A stretch of 40,297 nt of DNA from Comamonadaceae bacterium (GTDB lineage Bacteria; Pseudomonadota; Gammaproteobacteria; Burkholderiales; Burkholderiaceae_C), in NCBI GenBank assembly GCA_947378275.1, contig CANCJD010000003.1:1-40297 (forward strand). Direction: 5' to 3'. The notes beneath the pieces were generated by a model that was not told the DNA's origin, did not search any database, and saw nothing but the letters and a program-made list of their open reading frames with translations. A program made the position numbers and the translations under genes. Below are positions 31,487-39,214 of the stretch, piece after piece; position 1 is the stretch's first letter; the number at the start of each line of letters is the position of its first letter.

Positions 31487-31750
31487 TTAGGCTGCTGGAG
31501 CAGCTGCGCTGTGGGCGGCTTGGTTGATCAAACGTTCCACGGTAGGAGACGCTTGGGCGCCGACGCCCTTCCAGTAGCTCAGGCGGTCCTGGGCGATGCG
31601 GATGCGCTCTTCATTGGCAGTGGCAATCGGGTTGTAAAAACCAATGCGCTCAATGAAGCGGCCATCGCGGCGGGTACGCTTGTCTGCAACGACAATGCTG
31701 AAAAACGGGCGGGCTTTAGCACCACCACGAGCGAGTCGAATGACGACCAT
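31487..31750 (-). CDS. rpsP: 30S ribosomal protein S16
   Basis: This 87-residue protein begins [20 protein letters not shown] and contains [10 protein letters not shown] and [14 protein letters not shown], all diagnostic of S16. It is the first gene of the operon rpsP-rimM-trmD-rplS, 60 nt before rimM. An Ala-rich tail follows the conserved core. Confidence 0.97.
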   Translation of the reverse strand: MVVIRLARGGAKARPFFSIVVADKRTRRDGRFIERIGFYNPIATANEERIRIAQDRLSYWKGVGAQASPTVERLINQAAHSAAAPAA

Positions 31751-31767
31751 GATTGTTCCTTTGGGTG

Positions 31768-31855
31768 GCTGAAATTGATTTCAACCATAAAATTCAGAGT
31801 TGAGACACGCGACTGGCCACCCGGCCAGCGACACTCAGAATAGCCTTCCATTATA
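31768..31855 (-). promoter_or_regulatory. Promoter and hairpin-bearing leader of the rpsP operon
   Basis: A perfect -10 TATAAT lies on the – strand at 31855-31850; no good -35 is visible. The predicted leader of about 93 nt has CTGGCC/GGCCAG (31813-31828) and TGAAAT/ATTTCA (31770-31783), the latter 19 nt before the ATG. The opposite-strand GNAT start lies 16 nt away. Confidence 0.45.
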
Positions 31856-31870
31856 TCTTTTTCTCAAACC

Positions 31871-32404
31871 ATGCCCCTGATTCGCCCTAGCACCGACCTC
31901 GACCTGCCTGCAATCACGGCGATTTACCAACACCATGTGCTCACGGGCACCGGTACTTTTGAAATTACCCCCCCAACCTTGGACGAAATGCGCTCCCGCC
32001 GGGCCGATGTTTTGTCCAAAGGCCTGCCGTACCTTGTGCTAGAAAACGACGGAGATGTACTGGGTTTTAGCTATTGCAACTGGTTCAAACCGCGCCCCGC
32101 CTACCGTTTTTCGGCCGAAGACTCGATTTACCTCGATCCGCGGGCCGCGGGCATGGGCTGGGGACGGCTGCTGCTAGGGGAGTTGATGGCCAGCGCCCAA
32201 CGCGCGGGCATTCGTAAACTGATTGCCGTCATTGGGGACTCGCAGAACCACGCTTCCATTGGCCTGCACGGCGCTGTTGGATTTCAGCACGTGGGTGTTC
32301 TGAGCGACTGCGGCTGGAAATTTGAGCGTTGGCTGGATGTTGTGCTAATGGAATGTGCGATTGGTGCTGGCAGCAGCCTGCCTGCGCCACAATCGGCATT
32401 ATGA
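31871..32404 (+). CDS. GNAT family N-acetyltransferase (phosphinothricin acetyltransferase-like)
   Basis: This 177-residue protein begins MPLIRPSTDLDLPAITAIY and has the acetyl-CoA loop AAGMGWGRLLL near residue 96. KLIAVIGDSQNHASIGLHG follows, the usual pattern of the Pat/Bar-like group that acetylates small amines such as methionine sulfone or phosphinothricin. The substrate is not known. Its stop overlaps the next ATG (ATGA). Confidence 0.87.
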   Translation: MPLIRPSTDLDLPAITAIYQHHVLTGTGTFEITPPTLDEMRSRRADVLSKGLPYLVLENDGDVLGFSYCNWFKPRPAYRFSAEDSIYLDPRAAGMGWGRLLLGELMASAQRAGIRKLIAVIGDSQNHASIGLHGAVGFQHVGVLSDCGWKFERWLDVVLMECAIGAGSSLPAPQSAL

Positions 32405-32823
32405 AAAACAAAACTATTGCCGTCTGGGCTACCTTAGTCACCGGCCCCTTGGGTTTGCAGCGCGTTTACCTAACAGGCCGCTACGACGCTTGGGGCGGGC
32501 TTGCACTGCTGCCCACGCTGCTTGGCCTTTATGGCGTGCAGCGCGCGCGCAGCCTGGGACTGGACGACACGCTGAGTTGGGTGCTGATTCCGCTGTTTGG
32601 CTTTGTATTTGCCGCCTGCGCCATCACAGCGCTACGCTACGGCCTGATGGATGCACCCACTTGGAACCGCCGCTTCAACCCGGGCTCAGACGAAGAGACT
32701 AGCGCCGGACAGACCGGATGGTTGACCGTCATCGGCTTGGCAAGTTCTTTGTTTATCGGCGCCACGGTATTGATTTCAACGCTGGCATTCTGCTTTCAGC
32801 GGTATTTTGAATTTACCGCCTGA
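32401..32823 (+). CDS. Small TM2-like membrane protein
   Basis: This 140-residue protein has three or four hydrophobic segments. The first is followed by GPLGLQRVYLTGRYDAW, reminiscent of the TM2 domain; the last helix is near residues 110-130. A short polar stretch with GSDEETSAGQ lies between. The ATG at 32401 sits in the ATGA overlap with the acetyltransferase; the longer frame upstream is acetyltransferase sequence. Function unknown. Confidence 0.7.
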   Translation: MKNKTIAVWATLVTGPLGLQRVYLTGRYDAWGGLALLPTLLGLYGVQRARSLGLDDTLSWVLIPLFGFVFAACAITALRYGLMDAPTWNRRFNPGSDEETSAGQTGWLTVIGLASSLFIGATVLISTLAFCFQRYFEFTA

Positions 32824-32866
32824 ACCTTGTTTTTAAGAACTCGGGGGCGAGAGCCAAGACAGATAC

Positions 32867-32900
32867 AAAAAAGCCCTTGCGCGTATGCCAAGGGCTTTTT
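32867..32900. terminator. Bidirectional intrinsic terminator
   Basis: AAAAAGCCCTTG (32868-32879) pairs with CAAGGGCTTTTT (32889-32900) around a 9-nt loop. It separates the + strand TM2-like gene from the – strand desaturase. The 12-nt arms are identical to those at 6635-6662. Confidence 0.9.
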
Positions 32901-32944
32901 CTTGGAGGCTGCGCCCTTGTCGGGCGGGCCAGACCGGCAGCGCT

Positions 32945-34162
32945 TTAGGCCAGACGCGCGGCGCGCAGCTTGACCGAAAACTCACGCAGCGTGGCGATGC
33001 CACTGTCTTCTGCACGGTGGCACCAAGCAGCCAAGTCGGCAGTCAGCTGCTCGCGCGACACGGCGGTGTTGAGCCACAATTGGCGCAGCTCTTCACGCAT
33101 GGTGACCAACTTGTCCAGCACCGGAGACGCCACGCGTGCCAGCGCCAGTTCGGGGATGACCGAAGCTGGTACCTTTTCCGCGTCCCGGTGCGCCCATTGT
33201 TTGGCGGCCTTGATGACGGCGGAGTCCGCGCTGCGCGCTTTCATGGCTGCGAGCTCGGTATTGACAGTCAGCTGCATTTGCTTGGCGTAACCGGCCATGA
33301 TTTCATAGCGGTTGGCGATCAGGGCTTCCAGCGTTTTTTCATCGGCCACGGGGCGGATGTCGCCATAAGCGGCCTTGGGTGGCGTCTTTTTTACGCGGGC
33401 CAGACCGACCATTTGCATCAGGCTGATGTACATCCAGCCGATGTCAAACTCGTAGGGCTTTACCGACAACTTGGCCGAGGTGGGGTAGGTATGGTGGTTG
33501 TTGTGCAACTCTTCACCGGCAATCAGAATGCCCCAGGGCGAAATATTGGTGCTGGCGTCTGGCGCCTCAAAGTTGCGGTAACCCCAATAGTGCGCTGCGC
33601 CGTTGATGATGCCGGCCGCCATGATGGGGGTCCACGCCATTTGCACCGCCCAGACCGACAGGCCAGCTGCGCCAAACAGAAACAGGTTGACCACCAGCAT
33701 CAGACCCACGCCTTGCCAAGAAAAGCGGGTGTACAGATTGCGCTCGATCCAGTCGTCGGGCGTGCCGTGGCCGTAGCGGGCCATGGTTTCCTTGTTTTTG
33801 GACTCGGCACGGTACAACTCGGCGCCTTGCAATAGCACTGTGCGGATGCCGTAAACGTGGGGGCTGTGCGGATCGTCAGGCTGCTCGCACTTGGCGTGGT
33901 GCTTGCGATGGATAGACGCCCCCTCTTTGGTCACCTGACCAGTGGTCAACCACAGCCAGAAGCGAAAGAAATGCGAGGCGATGGGGTGCAGATCCAAGGA
34001 GCGGTGCGCTTGGTGGCGATGCAAAAACACCGTGACGCTGATCATGGTGATGTGGGTCACACCCAGCGTGAACAAAACAATCTGCCACCAGCTCCACGCC
34101 AGGGCTCCATGGGCCAACCACTCCAGAACCGCGTTAAACACGACCGAATCAGGCAACAACAT
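32945..34162 (-). CDS. Acyl-CoA (delta-9-type) fatty acid desaturase
   Basis: This 405-residue integral membrane di-iron desaturase has histidine boxes HRHQAH (48-53), HRKHH (85-89) and HNNHH (220-224). Hydrophobic segments lie at about 25-45, 65-75, 150-170 and 178-192. A C-terminal helical extension of about 130 residues follows the last box. Family members introduce a cis double bond into saturated acyl chains for membrane fluidity. It stands alone between two terminator-like elements. Confidence 0.9.
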   Translation of the reverse strand: MLLPDSVVFNAVLEWLAHGALAWSWWQIVLFTLGVTHITMISVTVFLHRHQAHRSLDLHPIASHFFRFWLWLTTGQVTKEGASIHRKHHAKCEQPDDPHSPHVYGIRTVLLQGAELYRAESKNKETMARYGHGTPDDWIERNLYTRFSWQGVGLMLVVNLFLFGAAGLSVWAVQMAWTPIMAAGIINGAAHYWGYRNFEAPDASTNISPWGILIAGEELHNNHHTYPTSAKLSVKPYEFDIGWMYISLMQMVGLARVKKTPPKAAYGDIRPVADEKTLEALIANRYEIMAGYAKQMQLTVNTELAAMKARSADSAVIKAAKQWAHRDAEKVPASVIPELALARVASPVLDKLVTMREELRQLWLNTAVSREQLTADLAAWCHRAEDSGIATLREFSVKLRAARLA

Positions 34163-34284
34163 AGGTATTGAGTCTCTTTATAGTGAAAGTAATAAAACCG
34201 GTCTTATCGAAGCTTCTGTCCGCCAGCGCACCCTTTGATGCCCAACATTGTAAAAGTCAGACGGGGTTTTGGCTATCAAATTTT

Positions 34285-34309
34285 GCGTTTTTGAGGCAAA
34301 ACGCCTCAA
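34285..34309. other. Two mutually exclusive hairpins upstream of the desaturase gene
   Basis: GCGTTTT (34285-34291) can pair with AAAACGC (34298-34304), or TTGAGGC (34291-34297) with GCCTCAA (34303-34309); both cannot form at once. It lies 16 nt past the rsmB-family stop and about 123 nt before the desaturase ATG, and no T-run follows on the – strand. It may be a terminator remnant or a leader switch. Confidence 0.4.
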
Positions 34310-34324
34310 CTTCGGGGAAGTTAG

Positions 34325-35596
34325 CTACTTCTTTTGCCAAACAGCAGCAAAAAAACCATCGGTTGCATGGCGCTGGGGCCACAGGCGCAAATACTGCTGG
34401 CCGCTTTCGCCGCCGGTGCACAGGCTCGCGGCGTCAGCCACCTTCAGGCCAGCAAGAACTTCGCCAGTCACCAAAGGTTCGAAGTCCGGGTTCGCCTCGG
34501 AAAACGCGGCGGCAATGGCTTCATTTTCTTGCGGCATGACGCTGCAGGTGGCGTACACCAAGCGCCCGCCAGACTTCAGCAAGCGCGAGGCGCTTTGCAA
34601 TATCGCCGCCTGCTTGACGGACATTTCGTCCACCGCCTGCTGGCTTTGGCGCCACTTCAGGTCCGGGTTGCGCCGCAGCGTGCCCAGGCCGGTACAGGGA
34701 GCGTCCACCAGCACGCGGTCAATTTTTCCGGACAAGCGCTTGACGCGGTCGTCGCGCTCATGGGCAATGGCCGCCGGGTGCACATTGGACAGGCCGCTGC
34801 GCGCCATGCGGGGTTTGAAAGAATCGAGCCGGTGCGCTGAGGTGTCAAACGCGTACAGGCGCCCGGTGCTGCGCATGGCCGCACCAATGGCCAGCGTCTT
34901 GCCACCCGCGCCCGCGCAAAAATCCACCACCATTTCGCCACGCTTGGCGTCAAGCAGCAGTGCGAGCAACTGCGAGCCCTCGTCTTGCACTTCAAAGTCA
35001 CCCCGCAAAAAGCCTTCGCTCTTGTTGAGCGCCGGTTTGCCGGCAATGCGCAAGCCCCAGGGCGAATAAGGCGTGGGAACGGCCTTGATACCGGCCCGGG
35101 CCAGCTCTTTTTGTACGTCAGCGCGCTTGGCCTTGAAGTCATTGACCCGCAAATCAAGCCCGGCGCCGCGGTTGAGTTGCTCCACCAGCGGCCAAAACTC
35201 ATCGCCCAACTGGTCTTTGAGCGGCTGCACCAACCACTCAGGCAGGTTGTGGCGATGGCGTTCCATCAGGTCAGCCGGAGTGACTTTTTCGCAGGCGTCG
35301 AGCCAGTTGGTTTCTTGCTCGGTCAGGGCGCTGCGCAAAAAGTCGCCGGGGCCGTAAAAGCCCAGAATCGCCAATCGCCGTTCTTTGGGGCCACTGCCCG
35401 AGGGGGCGAGGTGGTCAAACAGCAATTTTTTGCGCAACACGGTGTAAACCGTCTCTGCCAGCGTTGCGCGCTCGCGGGGGCCGAGGCCCCGGTGCTCACG
35501 GAAAAAACGGGAAACAATCGCGTCTGCGGGATGGTCAAATTTAAGTGTGAGCCGGACCAACTCGGCGCAGGCTTCTAATAGAGCTTTTGGATGCAT
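34325..35596 (-). CDS. RsmB/NOP-family 16S rRNA (cytosine-C5) methyltransferase
   Basis: This 423-residue protein has an N-terminal NusB-like helical part (residues 1-140) and a Rossmann methyltransferase domain. The AdoMet site is VVDFCAGAGGKTLAIG; motif IV is VDAPCTGLGTLRRNPD and motif VI TCSVMPQENE, giving the two catalytic cysteines. The product is m5C in rRNA; m5C967 is the RsmB site, but the exact target here is not certain. The ATG at 35596 (MHPKALLEACAEL) is chosen; one at 35614 is possible. It is divergent from the DUF1653 gene with 16 nt between. Confidence 0.88.
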   Translation of the reverse strand: MHPKALLEACAELVRLTLKFDHPADAIVSRFFREHRGLGPRERATLAETVYTVLRKKLLFDHLAPSGSGPKERRLAILGFYGPGDFLRSALTEQETNWLDACEKVTPADLMERHRHNLPEWLVQPLKDQLGDEFWPLVEQLNRGAGLDLRVNDFKAKRADVQKELARAGIKAVPTPYSPWGLRIAGKPALNKSEGFLRGDFEVQDEGSQLLALLLDAKRGEMVVDFCAGAGGKTLAIGAAMRSTGRLYAFDTSAHRLDSFKPRMARSGLSNVHPAAIAHERDDRVKRLSGKIDRVLVDAPCTGLGTLRRNPDLKWRQSQQAVDEMSVKQAAILQSASRLLKSGGRLVYATCSVMPQENEAIAAAFSEANPDFEPLVTGEVLAGLKVADAASLCTGGESGQQYLRLWPQRHATDGFFAAVWQKK

Positions 35597-35612
35597 AGAA
35601 GAGCATTGTCCC

Positions 35613-35864
35613 ATGAGCGAAGAAAACCTCCCCCCCTTGATCTGCACGCCACCCGGTTTGTACCGCCATTACAAGGGCGGGATGTACCGCGTTGAGGGCA
35701 CGGTGCGCCACAGCGAGAGCCTAGAACCCATGACGCTGTACCGCGCACTCTATGGCGAACAAGGCCTGTGGGTGCGCCCGGCGGCCATGTTTGGCGAGAC
35801 CGTTGACATTGACGGCAGGCTGCAACCCCGGTTCCAGAAAGTGGACGCCCTGCCCCAGGGCTGA
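35613..35864 (+). CDS. DUF1653 family protein
   Basis: This 83-residue protein has the DUF1653 pattern: PGLYRHYKGGMYRVEGTVRH, ESLEPMTLYRALYGEQG, and WVRPAAMFGE toward the end. The family is small and soluble, with no established function. The ATG at 35613 is 16 nt from the methyltransferase start on the other strand; an upstream in-frame ATG at 35547 lies inside that gene. Confidence 0.85.
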   Translation: MSEENLPPLICTPPGLYRHYKGGMYRVEGTVRHSESLEPMTLYRALYGEQGLWVRPAAMFGETVDIDGRLQPRFQKVDALPQG

Positions 35865-35881
35865 GGCGTTACTGCCCCGGT

Positions 35882-36502
35882 TTAAACGCGCGCTTGCGCC
35901 GCCAGCCAATTGCGAATGGCCCGCGGGTAGATGGTGTGTTCGGTGGCCAATACCCGCGCGGCCAGCGTCTGTTCGGTGTCGCCGGGCAAAACGGGCACCA
36001 CCGACTGCTCCAAAATCGCACCGGCATCGAGCTCAGCGCTGACCTGGTGCACCGTGGCACCGGCGTATTTACAGCCCGCGTCAATGGCGCGCTGGTGCGT
36101 GTGCAGACCGGTAAATGCGGGCAGCAGCGAGGGATGGATATTGAGCAATCGCCCTGTGTGCTGCGCCACAAAGCCCGGCGTCAGAATCCGCATGAAGCCA
36201 GCCAACACCACCAAGGCCGGGCGGTCTGGCTGGTCAAAACGGGCAACTGCGGCGGCAAGCGCCTGGTCAAAGTCCGTGCGACTGGCGTAGGCTTTGTGGT
36301 CCAGCACCTCGGTGGCAATACCCTGCTCGCGCGCAAAACGCAGGCCTCCGGCGTCTGCCTTGTTGCTGATGACGGCCGCCACCTGGGCGCCAAACTGCGT
36401 GGCCCAAGCCTCTTTTTGTGCAGCGCGCACGATGGCCGCCATATTGGAGCCGCCGCCCGAGATAAGAATGACGATGGGCTGGGACTGGGGCGTGTTTTGC
36501 AT
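35882..36502 (-). CDS. purN: Phosphoribosylglycinamide formyltransferase
   Basis: This 206-residue enzyme transfers formyl from 10-formyltetrahydrofolate to GAR, step 3 of purine synthesis. The phosphate loop ISGGGSNMAAI is near residue 14. The catalytic triad equivalent is N121 and H123 (NIHPSLLPAF) with D159 (SAELDAG). The length is typical. It converges on the DUF1653 gene. Confidence 0.96.
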   Translation of the reverse strand: MQNTPQSQPIVILISGGGSNMAAIVRAAQKEAWATQFGAQVAAVISNKADAGGLRFAREQGIATEVLDHKAYASRTDFDQALAAAVARFDQPDRPALVVLAGFMRILTPGFVAQHTGRLLNIHPSLLPAFTGLHTHQRAIDAGCKYAGATVHQVSAELDAGAILEQSVVPVLPGDTEQTLAARVLATEHTIYPRAIRNWLAAQARV

Positions 36503-36585
36503 AGAGACCGCATTATCGCAAGCGCCCTCCCCGTCCCTAAAAACCGCGGGGCACGAAAAAATGTCGCACGTCGGACAAATAAAAA

Positions 36586-36599
36586 AGAACGATCGTGCT
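36586..36599. promoter_or_regulatory. Candidate operator: AG-a-ACGATCGT-g-CT palindrome
   Basis: An inverted repeat with a perfect ACGATCGT core and outer AG/CT arms (one mismatched pair) lies 54 nt before the acyl-CoA dehydrogenase ATG. It sits in the 150-nt divergent region shared with purN. It resembles TetR-family operators of fatty acid genes; the cognate regulator is not in the window. Confidence 0.35.
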
Positions 36600-36652
36600 A
36601 AAAACGGTGCAGTTCACCTTGGACCTCAACCGTATTACTTGGAGCGCCCGCT

Positions 36653-37831
36653 ATGGATTTGGCATTCACCCCTGAAGAACAAAAATTTCGCGAAGAAATT
36701 CGTGGCTGGGTTCACGAAAACCTGCCCGCCGACATCTCGCAAAAAGTGCACAACGCGATTCATTTGACGCGCGAAGACATGCAGCGTTGGGGCAAGATTC
36801 TGGGCAAAAAGGGCTGGCTGGGCCACGCTTGGCCTAAGGCCTTTGGTGGCCCGGGCTGGACCGCCATTGAAAAACACCTGTTTGAAGAAGAGTGCGCCTT
36901 AGCAGGCGCCCCGCGCGTCGTACCCTTTGGCCCGGTGATGGTGGCACCCGTGATCATGGCCTTTGGCAACGCCGAGCAACAGCAGCGCTTTTTGCCTGGC
37001 ATTGCCAGCGGCGACGTGTGGTGGAGCCAGGGTTACAGCGAACCCGGCTCCGGCTCGGACCTGGCCTCAGTCAAAACCAAGGCCGAACGCGTGGGCGATA
37101 AATACATCGTCAACGGCCAAAAAACCTGGACCACGCTGGGACAGTACGGCGAATGGATTTTTTGCCTGGTGCGCACCAGCAACGAAGGCAAGCCCCAAAC
37201 CGGCATCAGCTTTTTGCTGATCGACATGAAGTCGCCCGGCGTCACCGTACGCCCCATCGTCTTGCTCGACGGCACGGCCGAAGTGAACGAAGTCTTCTTT
37301 GACAATGTGGAAGTGCCAGCCAACAACCTGATTGGCGAAGAAAACAAGGGCTGGAACTACGCCAAATACCTGTTGGCCCACGAGCGCACCAATATTGCCG
37401 ACGTGAACCGCGCCAAACGCGAGCTCGAGCGCCTCAAGCGCATTGCCAAGGCCGAAGGCGTGTTGGATGACAGCCGCTTCCGTGACGAAATCGCCAAACT
37501 CGAAGTGGACGTGATTGCCCTGGAAATGATGGTCTTGCGCGTGCTGGCTGGCGAAAAAGCGGGTAAGCAAACCATGGACATCGCCAGCTTGCTCAAAATT
37601 CGCGGCAGCGAGATTCAACAGCGCTACAGCGAACTGATGATGCTCGCCGCTGGCCCCTTTGCCCTGCCCCTGATCCGTGAGGCCATGGAGGCCGGCTGGC
37701 AAGGTGACTCGGTGGGCCACGCCCATTGCGCGCCCTTGGCGTCGACCTATTTCAATATGCGCAAGACCACGATTTACGGCGGCAGCAACGAAGTGCAGCG
37801 CAACATCGTTTCGCAATTCGTGCTCGGCTAA
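36653..37831 (+). CDS. Acyl-CoA dehydrogenase, pimeloyl-CoA dehydrogenase large-subunit type
   Basis: This 392-residue FAD acyl-CoA dehydrogenase has the ACAD signature GYSEPGSGSDLASVKT near residue 124 and the C-terminal YGGSNEVQRNIV. At the position of the catalytic glutamate of medium-chain enzymes (YEGT) it has glycine (YGGS, G376), as in the PimC-type group, so the base must come from elsewhere or from the partner. GGAG precedes the ATG. The gene is 44 nt upstream of a second ACAD gene, with which it likely forms a heteromer. The substrate is probably a dicarboxylyl- or medium-chain acyl-CoA. Confidence 0.87.
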   Translation: MDLAFTPEEQKFREEIRGWVHENLPADISQKVHNAIHLTREDMQRWGKILGKKGWLGHAWPKAFGGPGWTAIEKHLFEEECALAGAPRVVPFGPVMVAPVIMAFGNAEQQQRFLPGIASGDVWWSQGYSEPGSGSDLASVKTKAERVGDKYIVNGQKTWTTLGQYGEWIFCLVRTSNEGKPQTGISFLLIDMKSPGVTVRPIVLLDGTAEVNEVFFDNVEVPANNLIGEENKGWNYAKYLLAHERTNIADVNRAKRELERLKRIAKAEGVLDDSRFRDEIAKLEVDVIALEMMVLRVLAGEKAGKQTMDIASLLKIRGSEIQQRYSELMMLAAGPFALPLIREAMEAGWQGDSVGHAHCAPLASTYFNMRKTTIYGGSNEVQRNIVSQFVLG

Positions 37832-37875
37832 GCGCACCGCGCCTCCGACCGCAACCCCACATCAAGGACAAGACC

Positions 37876-38991
37876 ATGGATTTCGATTTTTCTGACGACC
37901 AAGAACAACTGCGCGACGCCGTGCGCAAATGGGTGGACAAGGGCTACAGCTTTGACCGCCGCCGCGCCACTGAGAAAGCCGGTGGCTTTGACCGCGCCGC
38001 CTGGAACGAACTGGCCGAACTCGGCCTGTGCGGCCTCTACATCCCTGAAGATGACGGCGGCCTGGGTATGGGCCCGGTTGAAGGGATGGTGGTGATGGAA
38101 GAGCTCGGGCGCGGCATCGTGCTCGAACCACTCAGCCAGGCACTCATCGCAGGCGCAGTCGTCGCCAACTACGCCGAAGCCACCACCAAAGCCGCTTGGT
38201 TGCCCCGTATCAGCAGCGGTGAAGCGATGGTAGTGTTGGCCTACCAAGAGCGCGGTGCGCGCTATGCGCTCGACGTCTGCAAAACCACGGCCACTGCCGT
38301 GGGTGGCTCCTACCAGTTGCAAGGCCAAAAAAGTTTGGTGGCGGCGGGCGACTTGGCCGACGCCTTTTTGGTAAGCGCCCAACTCGGCGGCAAGATCGCC
38401 TTGTTTTTGGTGGAGCGTGCCAGCAGTGGTGTGCGCTGCCAGGGCTACGGCACGCAAGATGGCAGCCGCGCTGCCGAGGTGCATTTCGACCACGCCAGCG
38501 CAACGCTGGTCACGCTGGACGGCCTAAGCGCGCTGGAGCACGCCGTGGACATCGGCATTGCCGCCACCTGCGCCGAAGCCGTGGGTGTAATGGACAAAGC
38601 CATGACGGTGACCGCCGAATACCTGATGACGCGCAAGCAGTTTGGCGCTGTGATTGGCAGCTTCCAGGCCCTGCGCCACCGCGCCGCCGACATGAAAATG
38701 CAATTGGAGTTGGCCCGTTCCATGAGCTACTACGCCAGCCTCAAACTCAACGCACCCGCACCAGAGCGCCGCGCGGCACTGGCCCGCGCCAAGTACCAAC
38801 TCGGCGCGTCCATGCGCTTTGTTGGCCAACAGGCGGTGCAATTGCACGGCGGCATTGGCGTGACCAACGAGTACATCGTGAGCCACTATTTCAAGAAACT
38901 CACCCAGATGGAAATGACCTTTGGTGACAGCTTGCACCACCTGGGTGAAGTGTCTGCGCGTATGGAGGAAAAGGCCGGCGTGTTTGCCTAA
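37876..38991 (+). CDS. Acyl-CoA dehydrogenase, pimeloyl-CoA dehydrogenase small-subunit type
   Basis: This 371-residue acyl-CoA dehydrogenase has an N-terminal helical domain (DFDFSDDQEQLRDAVRKW) and a divergent middle domain. The C-terminal FAD-binding domain contains RKQFGAVIGSFQALRHR and QLHGGIGVTNEYIVSHYFKK. The classical ACAD signature of its partner is absent (GGSYQLQGQKSLVA lies there instead), typical of PimD-like subunits. The ATG at 37876 is used; the open frame upstream overlaps the first ACAD gene. A terminator follows its stop. Confidence 0.87.
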   Translation: MDFDFSDDQEQLRDAVRKWVDKGYSFDRRRATEKAGGFDRAAWNELAELGLCGLYIPEDDGGLGMGPVEGMVVMEELGRGIVLEPLSQALIAGAVVANYAEATTKAAWLPRISSGEAMVVLAYQERGARYALDVCKTTATAVGGSYQLQGQKSLVAAGDLADAFLVSAQLGGKIALFLVERASSGVRCQGYGTQDGSRAAEVHFDHASATLVTLDGLSALEHAVDIGIAATCAEAVGVMDKAMTVTAEYLMTRKQFGAVIGSFQALRHRAADMKMQLELARSMSYYASLKLNAPAPERRAALARAKYQLGASMRFVGQQAVQLHGGIGVTNEYIVSHYFKKLTQMEMTFGDSLHHLGEVSARMEEKAGVFA

Positions 38992-39000
38992 AAGGCAAGG

Positions 39001-39023
39001 GGCGGTCGTGACCGACCGCCTTT
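39001..39023 (+). terminator. Hairpin after the acyl-CoA dehydrogenase pair
   Basis: GGCGGTC (39001-39007) pairs with GACCGCC (39014-39020), with only three T after it, so it is a weak terminator. A stronger one lies at 39059-39100. Confidence 0.5.
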
Positions 39024-39058
39024 GACGCCACACATAAGCAAGTGACGGCGCCAGAAAC

Positions 39059-39100
39059 CAAAAAACCTTTGCAAATCTTGCGATTTACAAAGGTTTTTTT
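39059..39100. terminator. Bidirectional terminator between the ACAD operon and tRNA-Ser
   Basis: AAAAAACCTTTG pairs with CAAAGGTTTTTT. The stem continues as AAATC/GATTT after one mismatch around a TTGC loop. T-runs occur on both strands. Confidence 0.9.
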
Positions 39101-39192
39101 GGCGGAAACGGAGGGATTCGAACCCTCGATGAGGCTCTACACCCCATACTCCCTTAGCAGGGGAGCACCTTCGGCCACTCGGTCACGTTTCC
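39100..39192 (-). tRNA. tRNA-Ser (GCU)
   Basis: This class II tRNA is 93 nt including encoded CCA. The 5' acceptor GGAAACG (39192-39186) pairs with CGTTTCC. The anticodon loop CTGCTAA carries GCT (39158-39156), the long variable arm follows, and the T arm has GGTTCGAATCC. It lies 22 nt downstream of lysC on the same strand, so it may be read from the lysC transcript. Confidence 0.96.
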
Positions 39193-39214
39193 AATGCAGG
39201 GATTATGTCACGGT

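Noticed and set aside
39193-39214. tRNA-Ser as an integration site
   Set aside because: No integrase gene, no repeated tRNA 3' end in the window, and lysC and the acyl-CoA dehydrogenases flank it as ordinary chromosomal genes.
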